The notes under the pieces: generated by a model | Databases searched by the model: none | Seen by the model: only the letters and a program-made list of their open reading frames with translations | Told to the model about the DNA's origin: nothing | Part shown: piece by piece, positions 1 through 9,600 of the stretch | Numbering within the stretch: position 1 is the first letter of the stretch | Layout: each line of letters begins with the position of its first letter | Position numbers and translations under genes: made by a program | Assembly: GCA_050246735.1 (NCBI GenBank) | Contig: JBFWVM010000015.1 | Coordinates: forward strand, 1-64,000 | Length of the DNA: 64,000 nucleotides | Source of the DNA: Taklimakanibacter sp050246735 | GTDB taxonomy: Bacteria; Pseudomonadota; Alphaproteobacteria; Rhizobiales; Aestuariivirgaceae | Reading direction: 5' to 3'

Positions 1-262
1 GTCTGGCGGTGCTTCGGATATCCGGCGTCCGCCAGCTTGCCGGAGCCCCCGACCTCCGCCCGGCTCACGTCGTTCGCCACCCCCCCCCCAAGGGGGAGGA
101 TAACAGGCGACTTCCCCTCCCCCTTGCGGGGAGAGGCTGGGGTGGGGGTCTGGCGGTGCTTCGGATTTCTGTCGCCCGCGAGCTTGCCGGAGCACCCGAC
201 CCCCGCCCGGCTCACTTCGTTCGCCACCCTCCCCGCAAGGGGGAGGGTGAAGGAGGATTTCC
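1..262. repeat. Two tandem copies of a GC-rich intergenic repeat of about 147 bp
   Basis: The string GTCTGGCGGTGCTTCGGAT occurs at 1 and again at 148. Both copies continue with a similar segment containing GAGCTTGCCGGAGC or AGCTTGCCGGAGC and CCCGGCTCAC, then reach complementary C-rich and G-rich blocks (CCCTCCCC-type and AAGGGGGAGG-type) that could form long hairpins. The region lies just downstream of the pxpC stop on the minus strand, so it may act as a terminator or mRNA-stabilising structure. The same hairpin arms, with a different core, recur at 41171-41587. I see no coding potential here. Confidence 0.6.
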
Positions 263-278
263 CCTCCTCCTCGACCGG

Positions 279-1250
279 TCACGACAGCGAGGCCCTGATC
301 TTCCCGAGCACGGCCTGGCGGTCGTGCCTGGCCGTCAGCGCCGCCTCGAGATCGACCGCCACGAACTTCGCCGGCGTGTGCGGCTGCAGCTGGCCGATCA
401 GATCCATGTCGGCCGAGATCACGGTGCCGACCATGAAATAGCCGCCGCCCGACACCGCGTCGCGGTGCAGCACGATCGGCTCGGTGCCGCCCGGGATCTG
501 GACCGAGCCGTAAGGATAGCAGGCATCGACGATGTTGGAGGGATCGGAGCCGGCGCCGAAAGGCTGGGTGCGGGGCACGAATTCGAGCGCCCGCCCGCCC
601 TTGAAGCGATAGCCGATGCGGTCGGCCTCGGGCGCCACCTTCCAGGTGTCCGCGAAGAAGTTGCGGCCGGCGGCGTCGGTGATGCGATGCCAATAGAGGC
701 CGGGCACCATGCGCAATTCGGCCGGATTGCCCGGCGCCCGCCGCAGGCCGGCGGCGACGGTCCGGCCTTCCCCGGCGCCCTTGCCCGTGCCGACCGGCAA
801 CTCGTCGCCGGCCTCGAGCTTGCGGCCCTTGAAGCCGCCGAGCGCCCCCAGCGCATAGGTCGAGCGCGAGCCGAGGACGAGCGGTACGTCGATGCCGCCC
901 GAGACCGCGATATAGGCGCGCGCCCCCTTCTTCAGGAAATCGAAGGCGAGCACCTGGCCCTTCTTCACGGCGAAGGATGTCCAGCCCTCGCGCGGCGCGC
1001 CGTCGACCTTGGGCGGCAGCTCGGCGCCGGTGACGGCGACGGTCGCGTCGTCGGTGAATTCGAGCTCCGGCCCCATGAACACGGCCTCGAGGACGGCGGC
1101 ACCCTCGTCATTGCCGACCAGCATGTTGGCGGCGCGCGTCGCCAGCCGGTCCATGCCGCCCGAGAGCGGGATGCCGATATTGTAGTAGCCGGGCCGGCCC
1201 AGATCCTGGACGGTCGTCGCCAGCCCCGGTTTCAGAACCTTAATGGCCAT
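279..1250 (-). CDS. pxpC: 5-oxoprolinase subunit C / biotin-dependent carboxyltransferase family (KipA-like)
   Basis: This 323-aa protein belongs to the PxpC/KipA family (allophanate hydrolase subunit 2 family). With PxpA and PxpB it forms the prokaryotic ATP-dependent 5-oxoprolinase, which opens 5-oxoproline to glutamate. The N-terminus carries the family's TTVQDLGRPG motif near residue 13, followed by the conserved GMDRLATRAAN segment. The C-terminal region includes GAGSDPSNIVD and a GGT.PIVLHRD-type stretch. The ATG at 1250 overlaps the end of pxpB, as expected for translational coupling. It is the last gene of a five-gene minus-strand operon. The family is also homologous to the carboxyltransferase part of urea carboxylase, which matters because biotin carboxylase and carrier genes lie upstream. 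Confidence 0.9.
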   Translation of the reverse strand: MAIKVLKPGLATTVQDLGRPGYYNIGIPLSGGMDRLATRAANMLVGNDEGAAVLEAVFMGPELEFTDDATVAVTGAELPPKVDGAPREGWTSFAVKKGQVLAFDFLKKGARAYIAVSGGIDVPLVLGSRSTYALGALGGFKGRKLEAGDELPVGTGKGAGEGRTVAAGLRRAPGNPAELRMVPGLYWHRITDAAGRNFFADTWKVAPEADRIGYRFKGGRALEFVPRTQPFGAGSDPSNIVDACYPYGSVQIPGGTEPIVLHRDAVSGGGYFMVGTVISADMDLIGQLQPHTPAKFVAVDLEAALTARHDRQAVLGKIRASLS

Positions 1251-2115
1251 GGAGCACCTCGTCGAGCTTGCGGTTGCAGGCGTCGATATCCTTGTGGAAC
1301 TCGTCGAGCGAGAAGGTCACGTCGCGCATGAGCGGCGTGAACCTGCCGGCGTCGACGTCGGCGACGGTCGCATCGTGCTGGGCGCGGTCGATCGGCTTCC
1401 ATTTGACGATGTCGCCGGGCCTGAACAGGCACATGAAGTCGCGCAGATAGCTGATCTTCTGGTTGGGATCGTAGATCGGCATCGGCGTGATGCCGAACAT
1501 CTGGTAGCCGCCCGCACCCCTGACCGAATAGATGCAGCCGAAGCAGCCGCCATGGCCGACGGTGAGCTTCGGCGTGTCGGTGCGCGGGCGCAGATATTTC
1601 GGCGCCTCGATCTGGCGCTTGCGCTCGACCATCTGATAGAGGAAGGGCAGGCCGGCGACGAAGCCCACCATCGAGACGAACCAGGGGGCGCCCGAATGCG
1701 CCTCGATGAAGCCTTGCGGGCCGTCCAGATTGTTGATGCGCGCGGCATATTCGATGTCGGTCGACTTCGGGTCCTGATGGCGCTCGCGGAAGCGCATCAG
1801 CGTCTCGTGCGTCCAGGGATCGTTGTAATAGACCGGGATCTCGATGATGCGGGTCCTGATCACGGGCTGCGACTTCGCGGCCACGGTCTCGAGCGCCTTG
1901 AGCTCGGCCAGCATGTCGGCGGGCCTGATCACGTCGGGATCGAACTTGATCTGCATCGAGGCGTTGGCCGGACAGATCTCGCTGACGCCCCTGATCTTCG
2001 CGTCCTTCACCGCATTGGTGATGAACAGGGCCTTGAAGAAGGCGTCGAGCGACATCTCCTCGTCCATCTCGACGAAGATATGCTCGTCGCCGCCATAGGA
2101 ATACCGGGTCTTCAT
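1240..2115 (-). CDS. pxpB: 5-oxoprolinase subunit B (KipI-like), long form
   Basis: This 291-aa protein belongs to the PxpB/KipI family (allophanate hydrolase subunit 1 family), the partner of PxpC. The C-terminal half carries the recognisable core VGFVAGLPF, GHGGCFGCIYS and RGAGGYQMFGITP, equivalent to the family's cyclophilin-like domain. The N-terminal 110 residues (YSYGGDEHIFVEMDEEMSL...) make it longer than the roughly 220-aa Escherichia coli protein. Its stop lies inside the start of pxpC. Upstream, 53 bp separate it from the biotin carboxylase gene, so all of them are probably on one message. Confidence 0.88.
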   Translation of the reverse strand: MKTRYSYGGDEHIFVEMDEEMSLDAFFKALFITNAVKDAKIRGVSEICPANASMQIKFDPDVIRPADMLAELKALETVAAKSQPVIRTRIIEIPVYYNDPWTHETLMRFRERHQDPKSTDIEYAARINNLDGPQGFIEAHSGAPWFVSMVGFVAGLPFLYQMVERKRQIEAPKYLRPRTDTPKLTVGHGGCFGCIYSVRGAGGYQMFGITPMPIYDPNQKISYLRDFMCLFRPGDIVKWKPIDRAQHDATVADVDAGRFTPLMRDVTFSLDEFHKDIDACNRKLDEVLHGH

Positions 2116-2168
2116 CGAAGCGCCACCTCCCTTACGAACTCAATCTCGTTTTCCGCAAGCGTCATCCC

Positions 2169-3533
2169 TCACTCCGCCAGTCTTGCCGCATTGGCTTCGA
2201 GCCACGGCTCGAGCCAGCGCGTGTGGAACCGGCCTTCGCGCACCTGCGGGTCGTCGGCGAGAAGGAGGTGCAGGGGCCTGGTCGTCTTGAGCCCGCCGAT
2301 GTCGAGCTCGGCCAGGGCCCGCTTCAGGCGGCCGATGGCGCTCATCCGGGTCTCGTCCCAGACGATGAGCTTGCCGAGCAGCGAATCATAGAAGGGCGGC
2401 ACCTGATAGCCGTCATAGAGCATGGTGTCGAAGCGGGTGCCGGGGCCGCCCGGAACGCTCAGTCCGGCCACGGTGCCGGGGAAGGGCATGAAGTTCTTCG
2501 CCGGATCCTCGGCGTTGATGCGCACCTCGATGGCATGGCCCTGGCGCCGGATATCCTCCTGGCGATGGCGCAGGCTTTGGCCCGCGGCGATCAGGATCAT
2601 CTCGCGCACGAGATCGAGGCCGGTGATGAGCTCGGTCACTGGATGCTCGACCTGGATGCGGGTGTTCATCTCGATGAAATAGAAGTCATGCGTCTCGTCG
2701 TCATAGAGATATTCGACCGTGCCGGCGCCGCGATAATGCACGGCTTCGGCAAGGGCCACGGCCGATGCGCAGAGCTTCCGGCGCACGTCGTCCGGCAGGA
2801 CAGGCGAGGGGGCTTCCTCCCACACTTTCTGGCGCCGCCGCTGCAGGGAGCATTCGCGCTCGAAACAGTGGATGGCGCGCGCGCCGTCGCCCAGCACCTG
2901 CACTTCTATATGACGGGCCTCTGTGATGACCTTCTCTATATACAGGCCGCCATCGCCGAAGGCCGCCTGGGCCTCGCCTTGCGCCTGCGGCAGCAATTGC
3001 TCGAATTCCCGTCTGTCGTTGGCGATGCGGATGCCGCGTCCGCCGCCGCCGGCCGCGGCCTTGATCATGACGGGAAAGCCGATGCGTTCGGCGATCTTCG
3101 TCGCCTCGTCCGGATCATCTATGCGCCCGCCGCTTCCCGGCACGACCGGCACGCCCGCCTTCTCGGCGGCGATGCGGGCCTCGACCTTGTCGCCCATGGT
3201 GCGGATGGCATCGCCGCTCGGCCCGACGAAGACCATGCCGGCCTTCTCGACGGCGTCGGCAAAGCCGGCATTCTCGGCGAGGAAGCCATAGCCCGGATGG
3301 ATGGCGTCGGCCCCTGCCTGCCTGGCGGCGTCGATGATGGCCTGGATATTCAGATAGGACTTCGCGGCATGCGGCGGGCCGATATTGACCGCCTCGTCGG
3401 CGAGCTTGACCGCCAGCGACTGGGCATCGGCGGCGCTGTGCGCCTGGATGGTGCGGATGCCCAGTTCGCGCGCCGCCCTGATGATGCGCACCGCGATCTC
3501 GCCGCGATTGGCGATGAACAGCGATGTCAGCAT
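2169..3533 (-). CDS. accC: Biotin carboxylase subunit (AccC-type) of the pxp operon
   Basis: This 454-aa biotin carboxylase uses ATP and bicarbonate to carboxylate biotin on a carrier protein. The N-terminus has ANRGEIAVRIIRAARELG, followed by the HPGYGFLAENA motif, the ATP-grasp glycine loop GGGGRGIRI and the catalytic-core signature FIEMNTRIQVEHPVTE. A longer reading frame begins at 3578, but the ATG at 3533 gives the standard family start directly before the ANRGEI motif and is preferred. The gene sits between a biotinyl carrier and pxpB. It is therefore probably a dedicated paralogue that serves the PxpBC carboxyltransferase-like subunits, not the housekeeping acetyl-CoA carboxylase. That role is inferred from context. 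Confidence 0.9.
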   Translation of the reverse strand: MLTSLFIANRGEIAVRIIRAARELGIRTIQAHSAADAQSLAVKLADEAVNIGPPHAAKSYLNIQAIIDAARQAGADAIHPGYGFLAENAGFADAVEKAGMVFVGPSGDAIRTMGDKVEARIAAEKAGVPVVPGSGGRIDDPDEATKIAERIGFPVMIKAAAGGGGRGIRIANDRREFEQLLPQAQGEAQAAFGDGGLYIEKVITEARHIEVQVLGDGARAIHCFERECSLQRRRQKVWEEAPSPVLPDDVRRKLCASAVALAEAVHYRGAGTVEYLYDDETHDFYFIEMNTRIQVEHPVTELITGLDLVREMILIAAGQSLRHRQEDIRRQGHAIEVRINAEDPAKNFMPFPGTVAGLSVPGGPGTRFDTMLYDGYQVPPFYDSLLGKLIVWDETRMSAIGRLKRALAELDIGGLKTTRPLHLLLADDPQVREGRFHTRWLEPWLEANAARLAE

Positions 3534-3641
3534 GGGAAGGCCGTGCGACGACTGCCGCTCGTTTTCCCCTTCTCCCACGCTGCGCGCGGGAGGAGGGAAA
3601 AATTGGCGAGGCCGTGCCGCAATTTGATACGGCTCGCCATC
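3534..3641 (-). repeat. Intergenic hairpin between carrier and carboxylase genes
   Basis: Read on the minus strand, CCCTCCTCCC and GGGAGAAGGG form a stem with one mismatch around a short GC-rich loop (about 3569-3600). This resembles the small palindromic elements scattered between genes in Hyphomicrobiales. It lies inside the operon, so it may tune relative expression or RNA processing. It could also be a selfish repeat with no role. Confidence 0.4.
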
Positions 3642-3878
3642 TCACGCGATTTCCGCGAGCGGCTGGCCGGCCATCACCGGCTCCTCATTGTCGGCGAGGA
3701 ATTTCGCGATCTTGCCCGCCGCCTCGGCCTTGACCTCGGTGAAGGACTTCATCACCTCGATGAGGCCGATGACATCGCCGACCGCGACCTCGTCGCCCTC
3801 GTTCTTGTAGTTGGGCTTGTCGGGCGCCGGCTTGCGATAGAAGGTTCCGGGCAGAGGCGAGAGAAGTTGCTGGGACAT
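3642..3878 (-). CDS. Small biotin carboxyl carrier (biotinyl-domain) protein
   Basis: This 78-aa single-domain lipoyl/biotinyl protein is little more than the hammerhead domain. The expected modified lysine is K44 in EVMKSF. The usual biotin motif is A/V-M-K-M, so the residue after lysine is Ser instead of Met. Start MSQQLLSPLPG at 3878 is chosen because upstream residues of the open frame are arginine-rich and unlike the family. The gene lies 17 bp downstream of pxpA and directly upstream of the biotin carboxylase. It probably carries carboxybiotin between AccC and PxpBC. Whether the motif is still biotinylated cannot be settled from sequence. Confidence 0.82.
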   Translation of the reverse strand: MSQQLLSPLPGTFYRKPAPDKPNYKNEGDEVAVGDVIGLIEVMKSFTEVKAEAAGKIAKFLADNEEPVMAGQPLAEIA

Positions 3879-3895
3879 GGGCGCTCTTTCGTTGA

Positions 3896-4624
3896 TCAGG
3901 CGGCATCGAGATAGGGGCGGACCGCCTTGCGGACGGCCTCGGCGATGGCGACGGCATTGGGCGTGTCGGAATGGATGCAGATCGTGGCGGAGCCGACCGT
4001 CACGTCCTTGCCGCCGACGCTCTTCACCTTGCCTTCCTTGATGGCGCGCAGGCATCTGGCGGCGGCCTCGTCGGGGTCCTTCGCCTCATGCTCGCGCGTG
4101 ATGATCAGGCTGCCATCGTCGCGATAATCGAGATCGGCATAGAATTCAGGGATGAATGTGTGGCCGCGCTCCTTGTAGATCTTCTCGTGCAAGGTGTTGA
4201 CCATGCCGAAAAGCGGCACCTTGAAGATGTCGGCCACGTCCGAGACGGCATGCGCCATGTCCTCCATGCGCGCCGCCATGCCATAGAGCGAGCCATGCGG
4301 CTTGATGTGGTTGAGCGTCATCTTCTCGGCCTCGAGGAAGCCTTTCAGCGCGCCGATCTGATAGATCAGGCAGTTGACGAGCTCGTCCCGCGAAATCTTC
4401 ATCTCCCGCCGCCCAAAGCCCTGGAGGTCGGGAAGAGAGGGATGGGCGCCCACCTTGACGCCATGCCGCTTCGCCAGGCGCACGGTGGCGCGCATGTGGT
4501 TGAAATCCGAGCCATGGAAGCCGCAGGCGACATTGGCGACATCGATGTGGGGCATGAGGCCCTGATCGTCGCCCATCTTATAGAGGCCGAAAGCCTCGCC
4601 CATGTCACAGTTTATGGCTGTCAC
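3896..4624 (-). CDS. pxpA: 5-oxoprolinase subunit A (LamB/YcsF family)
   Basis: This 242-aa protein is close to the usual 240-250 aa of PxpA. Conserved stretches are INCDMGEAFG near the N-terminus, ANVACGFHGSDFNHMR-like residues around 31-46, GAHPSLPDLQGFGRREM and IKPHGSLYG. These correspond to the metal-binding and substrate residues of the YcsF family. As first gene of the minus-strand operon it fixes the pathway, ATP-dependent opening of 5-oxoproline or a similar lactam. Upstream at 4681-4752 lies a candidate LysR-type operator shared with the LysR gene at 20644. The separate biotin enzymes in the operon are not needed by the well-studied PxpABC enzyme, so the exact substrate may differ. 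Confidence 0.92.
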   Translation of the reverse strand: MTAINCDMGEAFGLYKMGDDQGLMPHIDVANVACGFHGSDFNHMRATVRLAKRHGVKVGAHPSLPDLQGFGRREMKISRDELVNCLIYQIGALKGFLEAEKMTLNHIKPHGSLYGMAARMEDMAHAVSDVADIFKVPLFGMVNTLHEKIYKERGHTFIPEFYADLDYRDDGSLIITREHEAKDPDEAAARCLRAIKEGKVKSVGGKDVTVGSATICIHSDTPNAVAIAEAVRKAVRPYLDAA

Positions 4625-4680
4625 CTATGTCTCCTCCCGATGGTGCTGACGGTCTGGCGCCGTCGTTGCTCGAGACCGAA

Positions 4681-4752
4681 TATTGCGTTGCACAGTCGTA
4701 TTGTAAAATCGGAAAATCTGCGCTTCGGTATTTGAAAAGCAGATAGGACGCT
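4681..4752. promoter_or_regulatory. Candidate LysR operator/promoter upstream of pxpA (left copy of a 72-bp direct repeat)
   Basis: This stretch aligns with 20577-20651 upstream of the LysR gene, including ATTGTAAAATC, GAAAATCTGC, GGTATT and TGAAAAG in the same order and spacing. An interrupted dyad GTATT-N12-AATCT lies at 4698-4719. The right end, AGATAGGACGCT, corresponds to AGATAGATGACGCT at the LysR start, so the LysR start codon itself is lost here. The stretch reads as the intergenic region of an ancestral divergent pxpA-lysR pair. The region 4753-4963 to its right holds no gene that I can recognise. Confidence 0.6.
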
Positions 4753-4963
4753 GGCGATCAGGAAACGAGATATCCCATGTGAGATATGTCGCCTATGTGG
4801 TCGGTTTTCCAGTCCATGATCAAAGAAGGCACCGCGCCCGGCCCGAAAAAACTGGCAGAATTTGCCTGTACGGTCCGGATGCGGGGTCCGGCAAATGCAC
4901 GTTGATCAAGACGTCAAAAAGCGCTGTAGTCCTTCCTGACCCGCAACATTCCTCAGGTCCGAC

Positions 4964-6112
4964 GTGCAGCAGCCTTCAACAAGCCCTTCCGGGACGGCAG
5001 CGCTCGCAGAAGCGCCGACCGCGCCCGCGGGAACCCAGCAGCCCCAGGCCCCGCCGGCCACCACCTATTCGATGTCGAACGGCTTCCCGCGACTGCTCGG
5101 CCGCCTCAATCTCTCGGTGGGCTTCACGTCCTATCAATCCGGCAAGCTCTATCTCCTCGGCCGCAATCCCCACAAAGGCGGGCTGATGGTCGATGAGCGG
5201 CTCTTTCCCAAGGCCATGGGTCTTGCCGCCGAGGGCGGCACCCTGGTGCTGGCCACCCTGTTCCAGATCCAACGCTTCGAGAACGTCCTCGAGAAAGGCC
5301 AGGCGATCAATCACACGCACGATGCCTGCTATGTGCCGCGTGTCACCTACACGACCGGCGTGCTCGATGCGCATGAGACAGGCCTCATGGCCGACGGACG
5401 GATCGTCTTCGTCAACACCGCCTATAACTGCCTGGCGGTGCCTTCGGAGCGGCACAGCTTCACCGCCTTGTGGATGCCGCCCTTCATTTCCGCGCTGGTC
5501 GAGGAGGACCGCTGTCATCTGAACGGCCTTGCCATGGAGAAGGGCCGGCCGCGCTATGTCACGGCGGTGTCGCGCTCCGACACGATCGACGGCTGGCGGG
5601 ACCGGCGCGCCAATGGCGGCATCGTTGTCGATGTCGAGACCGGCGCCATCGTCTGCTCCGGGCTCTCGATGCCGCATTCTCCGCGCCTGGCGGACGGACG
5701 GTTGTGGGTGCTGAATTCGGGGACCGGCGAGCTCGGTGATGTCGACCTGAAGGCCGGCGTCTTTCGCCCACGCGTCTTCTGCCCGGGCTTCGTGCGCGGC
5801 CTTGCCATTCACGGGCGTCATGCCTTCGTCGGCCTGTCCAAGCCGCGCTACAAGCGCTTCGAGGGCCTGGCGCTGGACGAGAAGCTGAAGGCGGCCGATT
5901 CCGAGCCGTGGTGCGGAGTGCAGGTCATCGATCTCGACACCGGAACCTGCGTCGAGTGGTTCCGCATGGATGGCGCCGTGGCCGAGATTTTCGACGTCGC
6001 TGCGTTGCGCGGGGTCGCCTGCCCCATGTCGCTGGGCTTCGCCTCGAACGAGATCAAGACGCTGATCACCTATGAGGGGTTGAAGCCCAAGACCGTGGTC
6101 GCGCCGTCCTGA
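4964..6112 (+). CDS. TIGR03032-family protein, copy 1
   Basis: This 382-aa protein belongs to the uncharacterised TIGR03032 family. The core starts after a Pro/Ala-rich tail of about 40 residues: NGFPRLLGRLNLSVGFTSYQ, then SGKLYLLGRN, FQIQRFENVLEKGQAINH, GRIVFVNTAYNCLAVPSERH, VSRSDTIDGWRDRRANGG and LPHSPR-type motifs. The repeated short blade-like segments suggest a beta-propeller, but this is inference. The start is GTG at 4964. A second copy at 30978 is nearly the same through the whole core and even shares upstream sequence (GCTGTAGTCCTT). The two copies bracket the three autotransporters, so a role in making, modifying or anchoring these surface proteins is a reasonable guess and no more. 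Confidence 0.88.
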   Translation: MQQPSTSPSGTAALAEAPTAPAGTQQPQAPPATTYSMSNGFPRLLGRLNLSVGFTSYQSGKLYLLGRNPHKGGLMVDERLFPKAMGLAAEGGTLVLATLFQIQRFENVLEKGQAINHTHDACYVPRVTYTTGVLDAHETGLMADGRIVFVNTAYNCLAVPSERHSFTALWMPPFISALVEEDRCHLNGLAMEKGRPRYVTAVSRSDTIDGWRDRRANGGIVVDVETGAIVCSGLSMPHSPRLADGRLWVLNSGTGELGDVDLKAGVFRPRVFCPGFVRGLAIHGRHAFVGLSKPRYKRFEGLALDEKLKAADSEPWCGVQVIDLDTGTCVEWFRMDGAVAEIFDVAALRGVACPMSLGFASNEIKTLITYEGLKPKTVVAPS

Positions 6113-6139
6113 TCGGCGATGCTGCGATAGAGCTTACGA

Positions 6140-6316
6140 TTATTTCTTCTTCATCACTCGCCGCGCCTGCACGGCTTGAAGGCACTCGGCGTAAGTGTCC
6201 AAAAGATTTTCCCTGGTCTTGAGGCCTTTCTCGATCTCAGCGGTCCACCGCGTGAGCTTGAAGGCGATCTCCTCGGGAGAGGTTCCCCCGGTGTGCAAAA
6301 CAGGCTTGACGGTCAT
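6140..6316 (-). CDS. Small hypothetical protein (58 aa)
   Basis: The reading MTVKPVLHTGGTSPEEIAFK... ending in VQARRVMKKK is compact and soluble-looking. A helical central part (LTRWTAEIEKGLKT) leads to the conserved-looking DTYAECLQAV. The ATG at 6316 is preferred over the upstream one at 6340 because GGGAG lies about seven bases before it. It is convergent with the TIGR03032 gene, with 27 bp between the stops. I do not recognise a function. The polar composition differs from neighbouring antisense shadows, which are Arg/Ala/Pro-rich, and this supports a real gene. The stretch 6317-6690 to its right has no convincing gene and probably holds the control region of the giant autotransporter. 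Confidence 0.5.
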   Translation of the reverse strand: MTVKPVLHTGGTSPEEIAFKLTRWTAEIEKGLKTRENLLDTYAECLQAVQARRVMKKK

Positions 6317-6690
6317 GACCAGCTCCCATCGCGGCCCCATGCCGCCGTCGGAAACTTAGCTGACTTGCGCATCCTGACAAGCTTGGCAGTTTCTGACTTG
6401 CCCGACACGTGGCGCGATGAACGGGCAACGTGCGAATCTCTTCGTCGCGCTCGACACCACCCACGAAGACAGCTTCTTGGTCTGCGACCGCAGGATTTAG
6501 GATTATAGTCCTGTAACAATGTCGTCCGGCCACCGGAATGTGTCTTTCCGGCAACAGCGCCTCATTAATTTGCATTGAGTGTGGAACTTGCGTGGTGGCG
6601 CATTTGCCCCTGTCGTAGAGTAATTTATTGGAATCGCGCAGAGCTGCGAAAGCAGTGCCGATGCCTGTTGCTCAGAGGGGGATCCTGAAC

Positions 6691-9600
6691 ATGACCCGCC
6701 GCGCCCTTATTTCCAATCCGCGCAACAGCTTGGCAGCAAGCAAGCCGGTTTTCCCGGTCAAGCACCAGGTTCTGCTGTGCTGCACGGCGCTGGCGTCCTC
6801 GATGTTTTTCAGCGGTCTTGCGCAGGCGGACGTCACTGGCGCCCCGGGCAGCAATGGCGCCAGCAGCTCACCCCCCGCCCAACTTCAGATCGACATCTTT
6901 TTCAGTCCTGCCGGCGCGGTCCCCCCCACGACCGGCACCGATGCCAACGGCACCAATGGCGGCCCTGGTGGCGATGGCGATGCTTCTGCCGAGGCGGGTG
7001 GCCCCGGCGGGCCTGGCGGGCCTGGCGGCCCTGGCGGCAATGGCGGCACGGGCGGCGCCGGCGAGAGTGAAAGCGGATTTGGCGGCGCTGGGGGAAATGG
7101 CGGATATGCGACGGGCGGCGATTCGGCCACGATAAACATCGACATCACGGGCGATCTCGGCGGCAACACCAGCATCACCTCGACCGGGGGCACGGGAACG
7201 GGCGGCAACGGCGGCAGTGGCGGATTTGGCTATGGCGGCACGGGCGCCGCCGGGGGCAATGGCGGCAATGGCGGGGCCATTGATTCCGGCATTGGCGGCA
7301 ATGGCGGGGCCGGCGGCCTGGGCGGCAACGCGAATGGAGCAGGCGGAAACGGCGGCGCCGGCGGGGCGGGCACGGGCGGCGATTCAGGCCCGATCACCAT
7401 CGACGCGACGGGAAACATTCTTGGCACGACCACCATTACGTCCACTGGCGGCACGGCAACCGGCGGCAATGGTGGCGCGGGCAGTTATGGCCATGGTGGC
7501 ACGGGCGGCGCCGGCGGCAATGGCAGCTATGGCGGCGGCACTGGCAATATCAGTGGCGCATACAACTACAATGCCGGCGCTGGCGGCTCCGGTGGCAAGG
7601 GTGGCGATGGCGACGGCTGGGGCGGGTCGGGCGGGTCGGCCGGCGCCGCGAATGGCGGCAACACGGGCGCGATCAGCATCACCGCGGATGGGATAGGCGA
7701 CGATATCGTCATCACGGCGGCTGGCGGAGGCTCGGCCACCGGCGGTGCCGGCGGCAACGGCAGCTATGGCATCGGCGGCACGGGCGGCGCCGGCGGCAAC
7801 GGCAGCAATGGCGGTTTCATCGGCAACATCGGCTATGGCTCTTACAATAGCGCGGGCTCCGGCGGAGCCGGCGGCGCTGGCGGCAGCGCCAACGGCACGG
7901 GGGGCTCAGGCGGGTCGGGTGGTGCTGCGATCGGCGGCAGCAGGGGTGCGATCGGCATCGAGGTGACGGGCGCCATAACGGGCGCCATAACGATCACGCA
8001 GGCGGGTGGCGGCCAGTCTTACGGCGGCACTGGCGGCAATGCCGGCACTGGCTATGCCGATGTCGGCGGCGCTGGCGGCAATGGCGGCTATGGCGCCAGC
8101 ATCGGCAGCATTGGCTATGGCTTCTACAACAGTGCCGGCGCAGGCGCGGCTGGCGGAGCAGGCGGCAATGCCGATGGCACAGGCGGCTCTGGCGGCAATG
8201 GGGGCGCGGCGAAGGGCGGCGATGCGGGCACGGTCACCATCACGGCTGGTGGCGGCATAGAGGACGGCATCACCCTCACGTTATCTGGCGGCGGCTCGGT
8301 GGCGGCTGGCGGCGATGGCGGCTACGGTGGCTCGGGCTTCGGCGGCACCGGCGGCGCCGGCGGCAATGGCGGCGACGGCGGCGGCATTGGCGCCATCGGC
8401 GATGGCGACCACAACAGCGCGGGCCCCGGCGGATATGGCGGCAATGGCGGCAGCGCCGACGGCACGGGCGGCACGGGCGGCAATGGCGGCGCGGGGACTG
8501 GCGGCGCAACGGGCGCGGTCAGCATCGCAGCCGATAGCATATCGAACGGCATCAGCATCGCGGAAGCCGGCGGCGGCTCGGTGAGCGGCAGCGATGGCGG
8601 CGACGGTGGCTCAGGCGAAGGCGGCGGTGCAGGCAATGCCGGCAATGCCGGCAATGGCGGCTTCGCCGGCGCGATCAGCGATGGCTCCTACAATAGCGCC
8701 GGCACGGGCGGCGCCGGCGGCAATGGCGGCAGCGCCAATGGCGCGGGAGGTGCCGGCGGGTCGGGCGGCGTGGGGACTGGCGGCAGCGCGGGCGCGGTCG
8801 ACATCGATGTGACGGGCGCCATCACGGGCAGCACGACGATCGCATTGGCGGGCGGCGGCGATGTTTTTGGCGGTATCGGCGGGAATGGCGGTCATGGTAG
8901 CGGCGGCATCGCCGGCCATGGCGGCAATGCCGGATATGCCGGAAGCATCGACGGCATTGATTATGGCTTCAATAACAGCGCCGGCACGGGCGGCGATGGC
9001 GGCCATGGCGGCGGCGCCGACGGCATCGGTGGCTCTGGCGGCAATGGCGGCGCGGGGTTTGGCGGCGACACGGGCAAGATCAGCATCACGGCCGGCGCCA
9101 TGGAGGATGGCATCAACATCACGGCCGCTGGCGGAGCTTCGGTCATCGGTGGCGCCGGCGGCTACGGTGGCTATGGCATCGGCGGCAAGGCCGGCAATGG
9201 CGGCAACGGCGGCGGTGGCGGCTTCACCGGCGGCATCGGCTATGGCTCCTACAATAGCGCGGGCGCCGGCGGCGCCGGCGGCAATGGCGGCAGCGCCAAT
9301 GGCGCCGGGGGCTCGGGCGGGTCGGGTGGTGACGCGACTGGCGGCAGCGCGGGTGAGGTCGACATCGAGGTGACGGGCGCCATAACGGGCGGCACGACGA
9401 TCAGCCAGGCGGGCGGCGGCCAGGCTTACGGCGGCGCTGGCGGTGACGGCGGCAATGGCAACGGCGATACCGGCGGCTATGGCGGCAATGGCGGCGATGG
9501 CGGCGGCATCGGCGACATCGGCATGGGCTTCGACAACACCGCAGGCTCGGGTGGCGCCGGCGGCGCGGGCGGCAATGCCGACGGCTCTGGCGGCTCCGGC

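Noticed and set aside
4779..5186. Open frame before and within TIGR03032 copy 1
   Set aside because: Arg/Pro-rich shadow of the real gene. The first residues (RYVAYVVGF) might be a remnant of a LysR start, but the match is too weak to claim.
6237..6575. 112-codon minus-strand open frame upstream of AT1
   Set aside because: Overlaps the better supported 58-aa gene in another frame and shows no recognisable domain.
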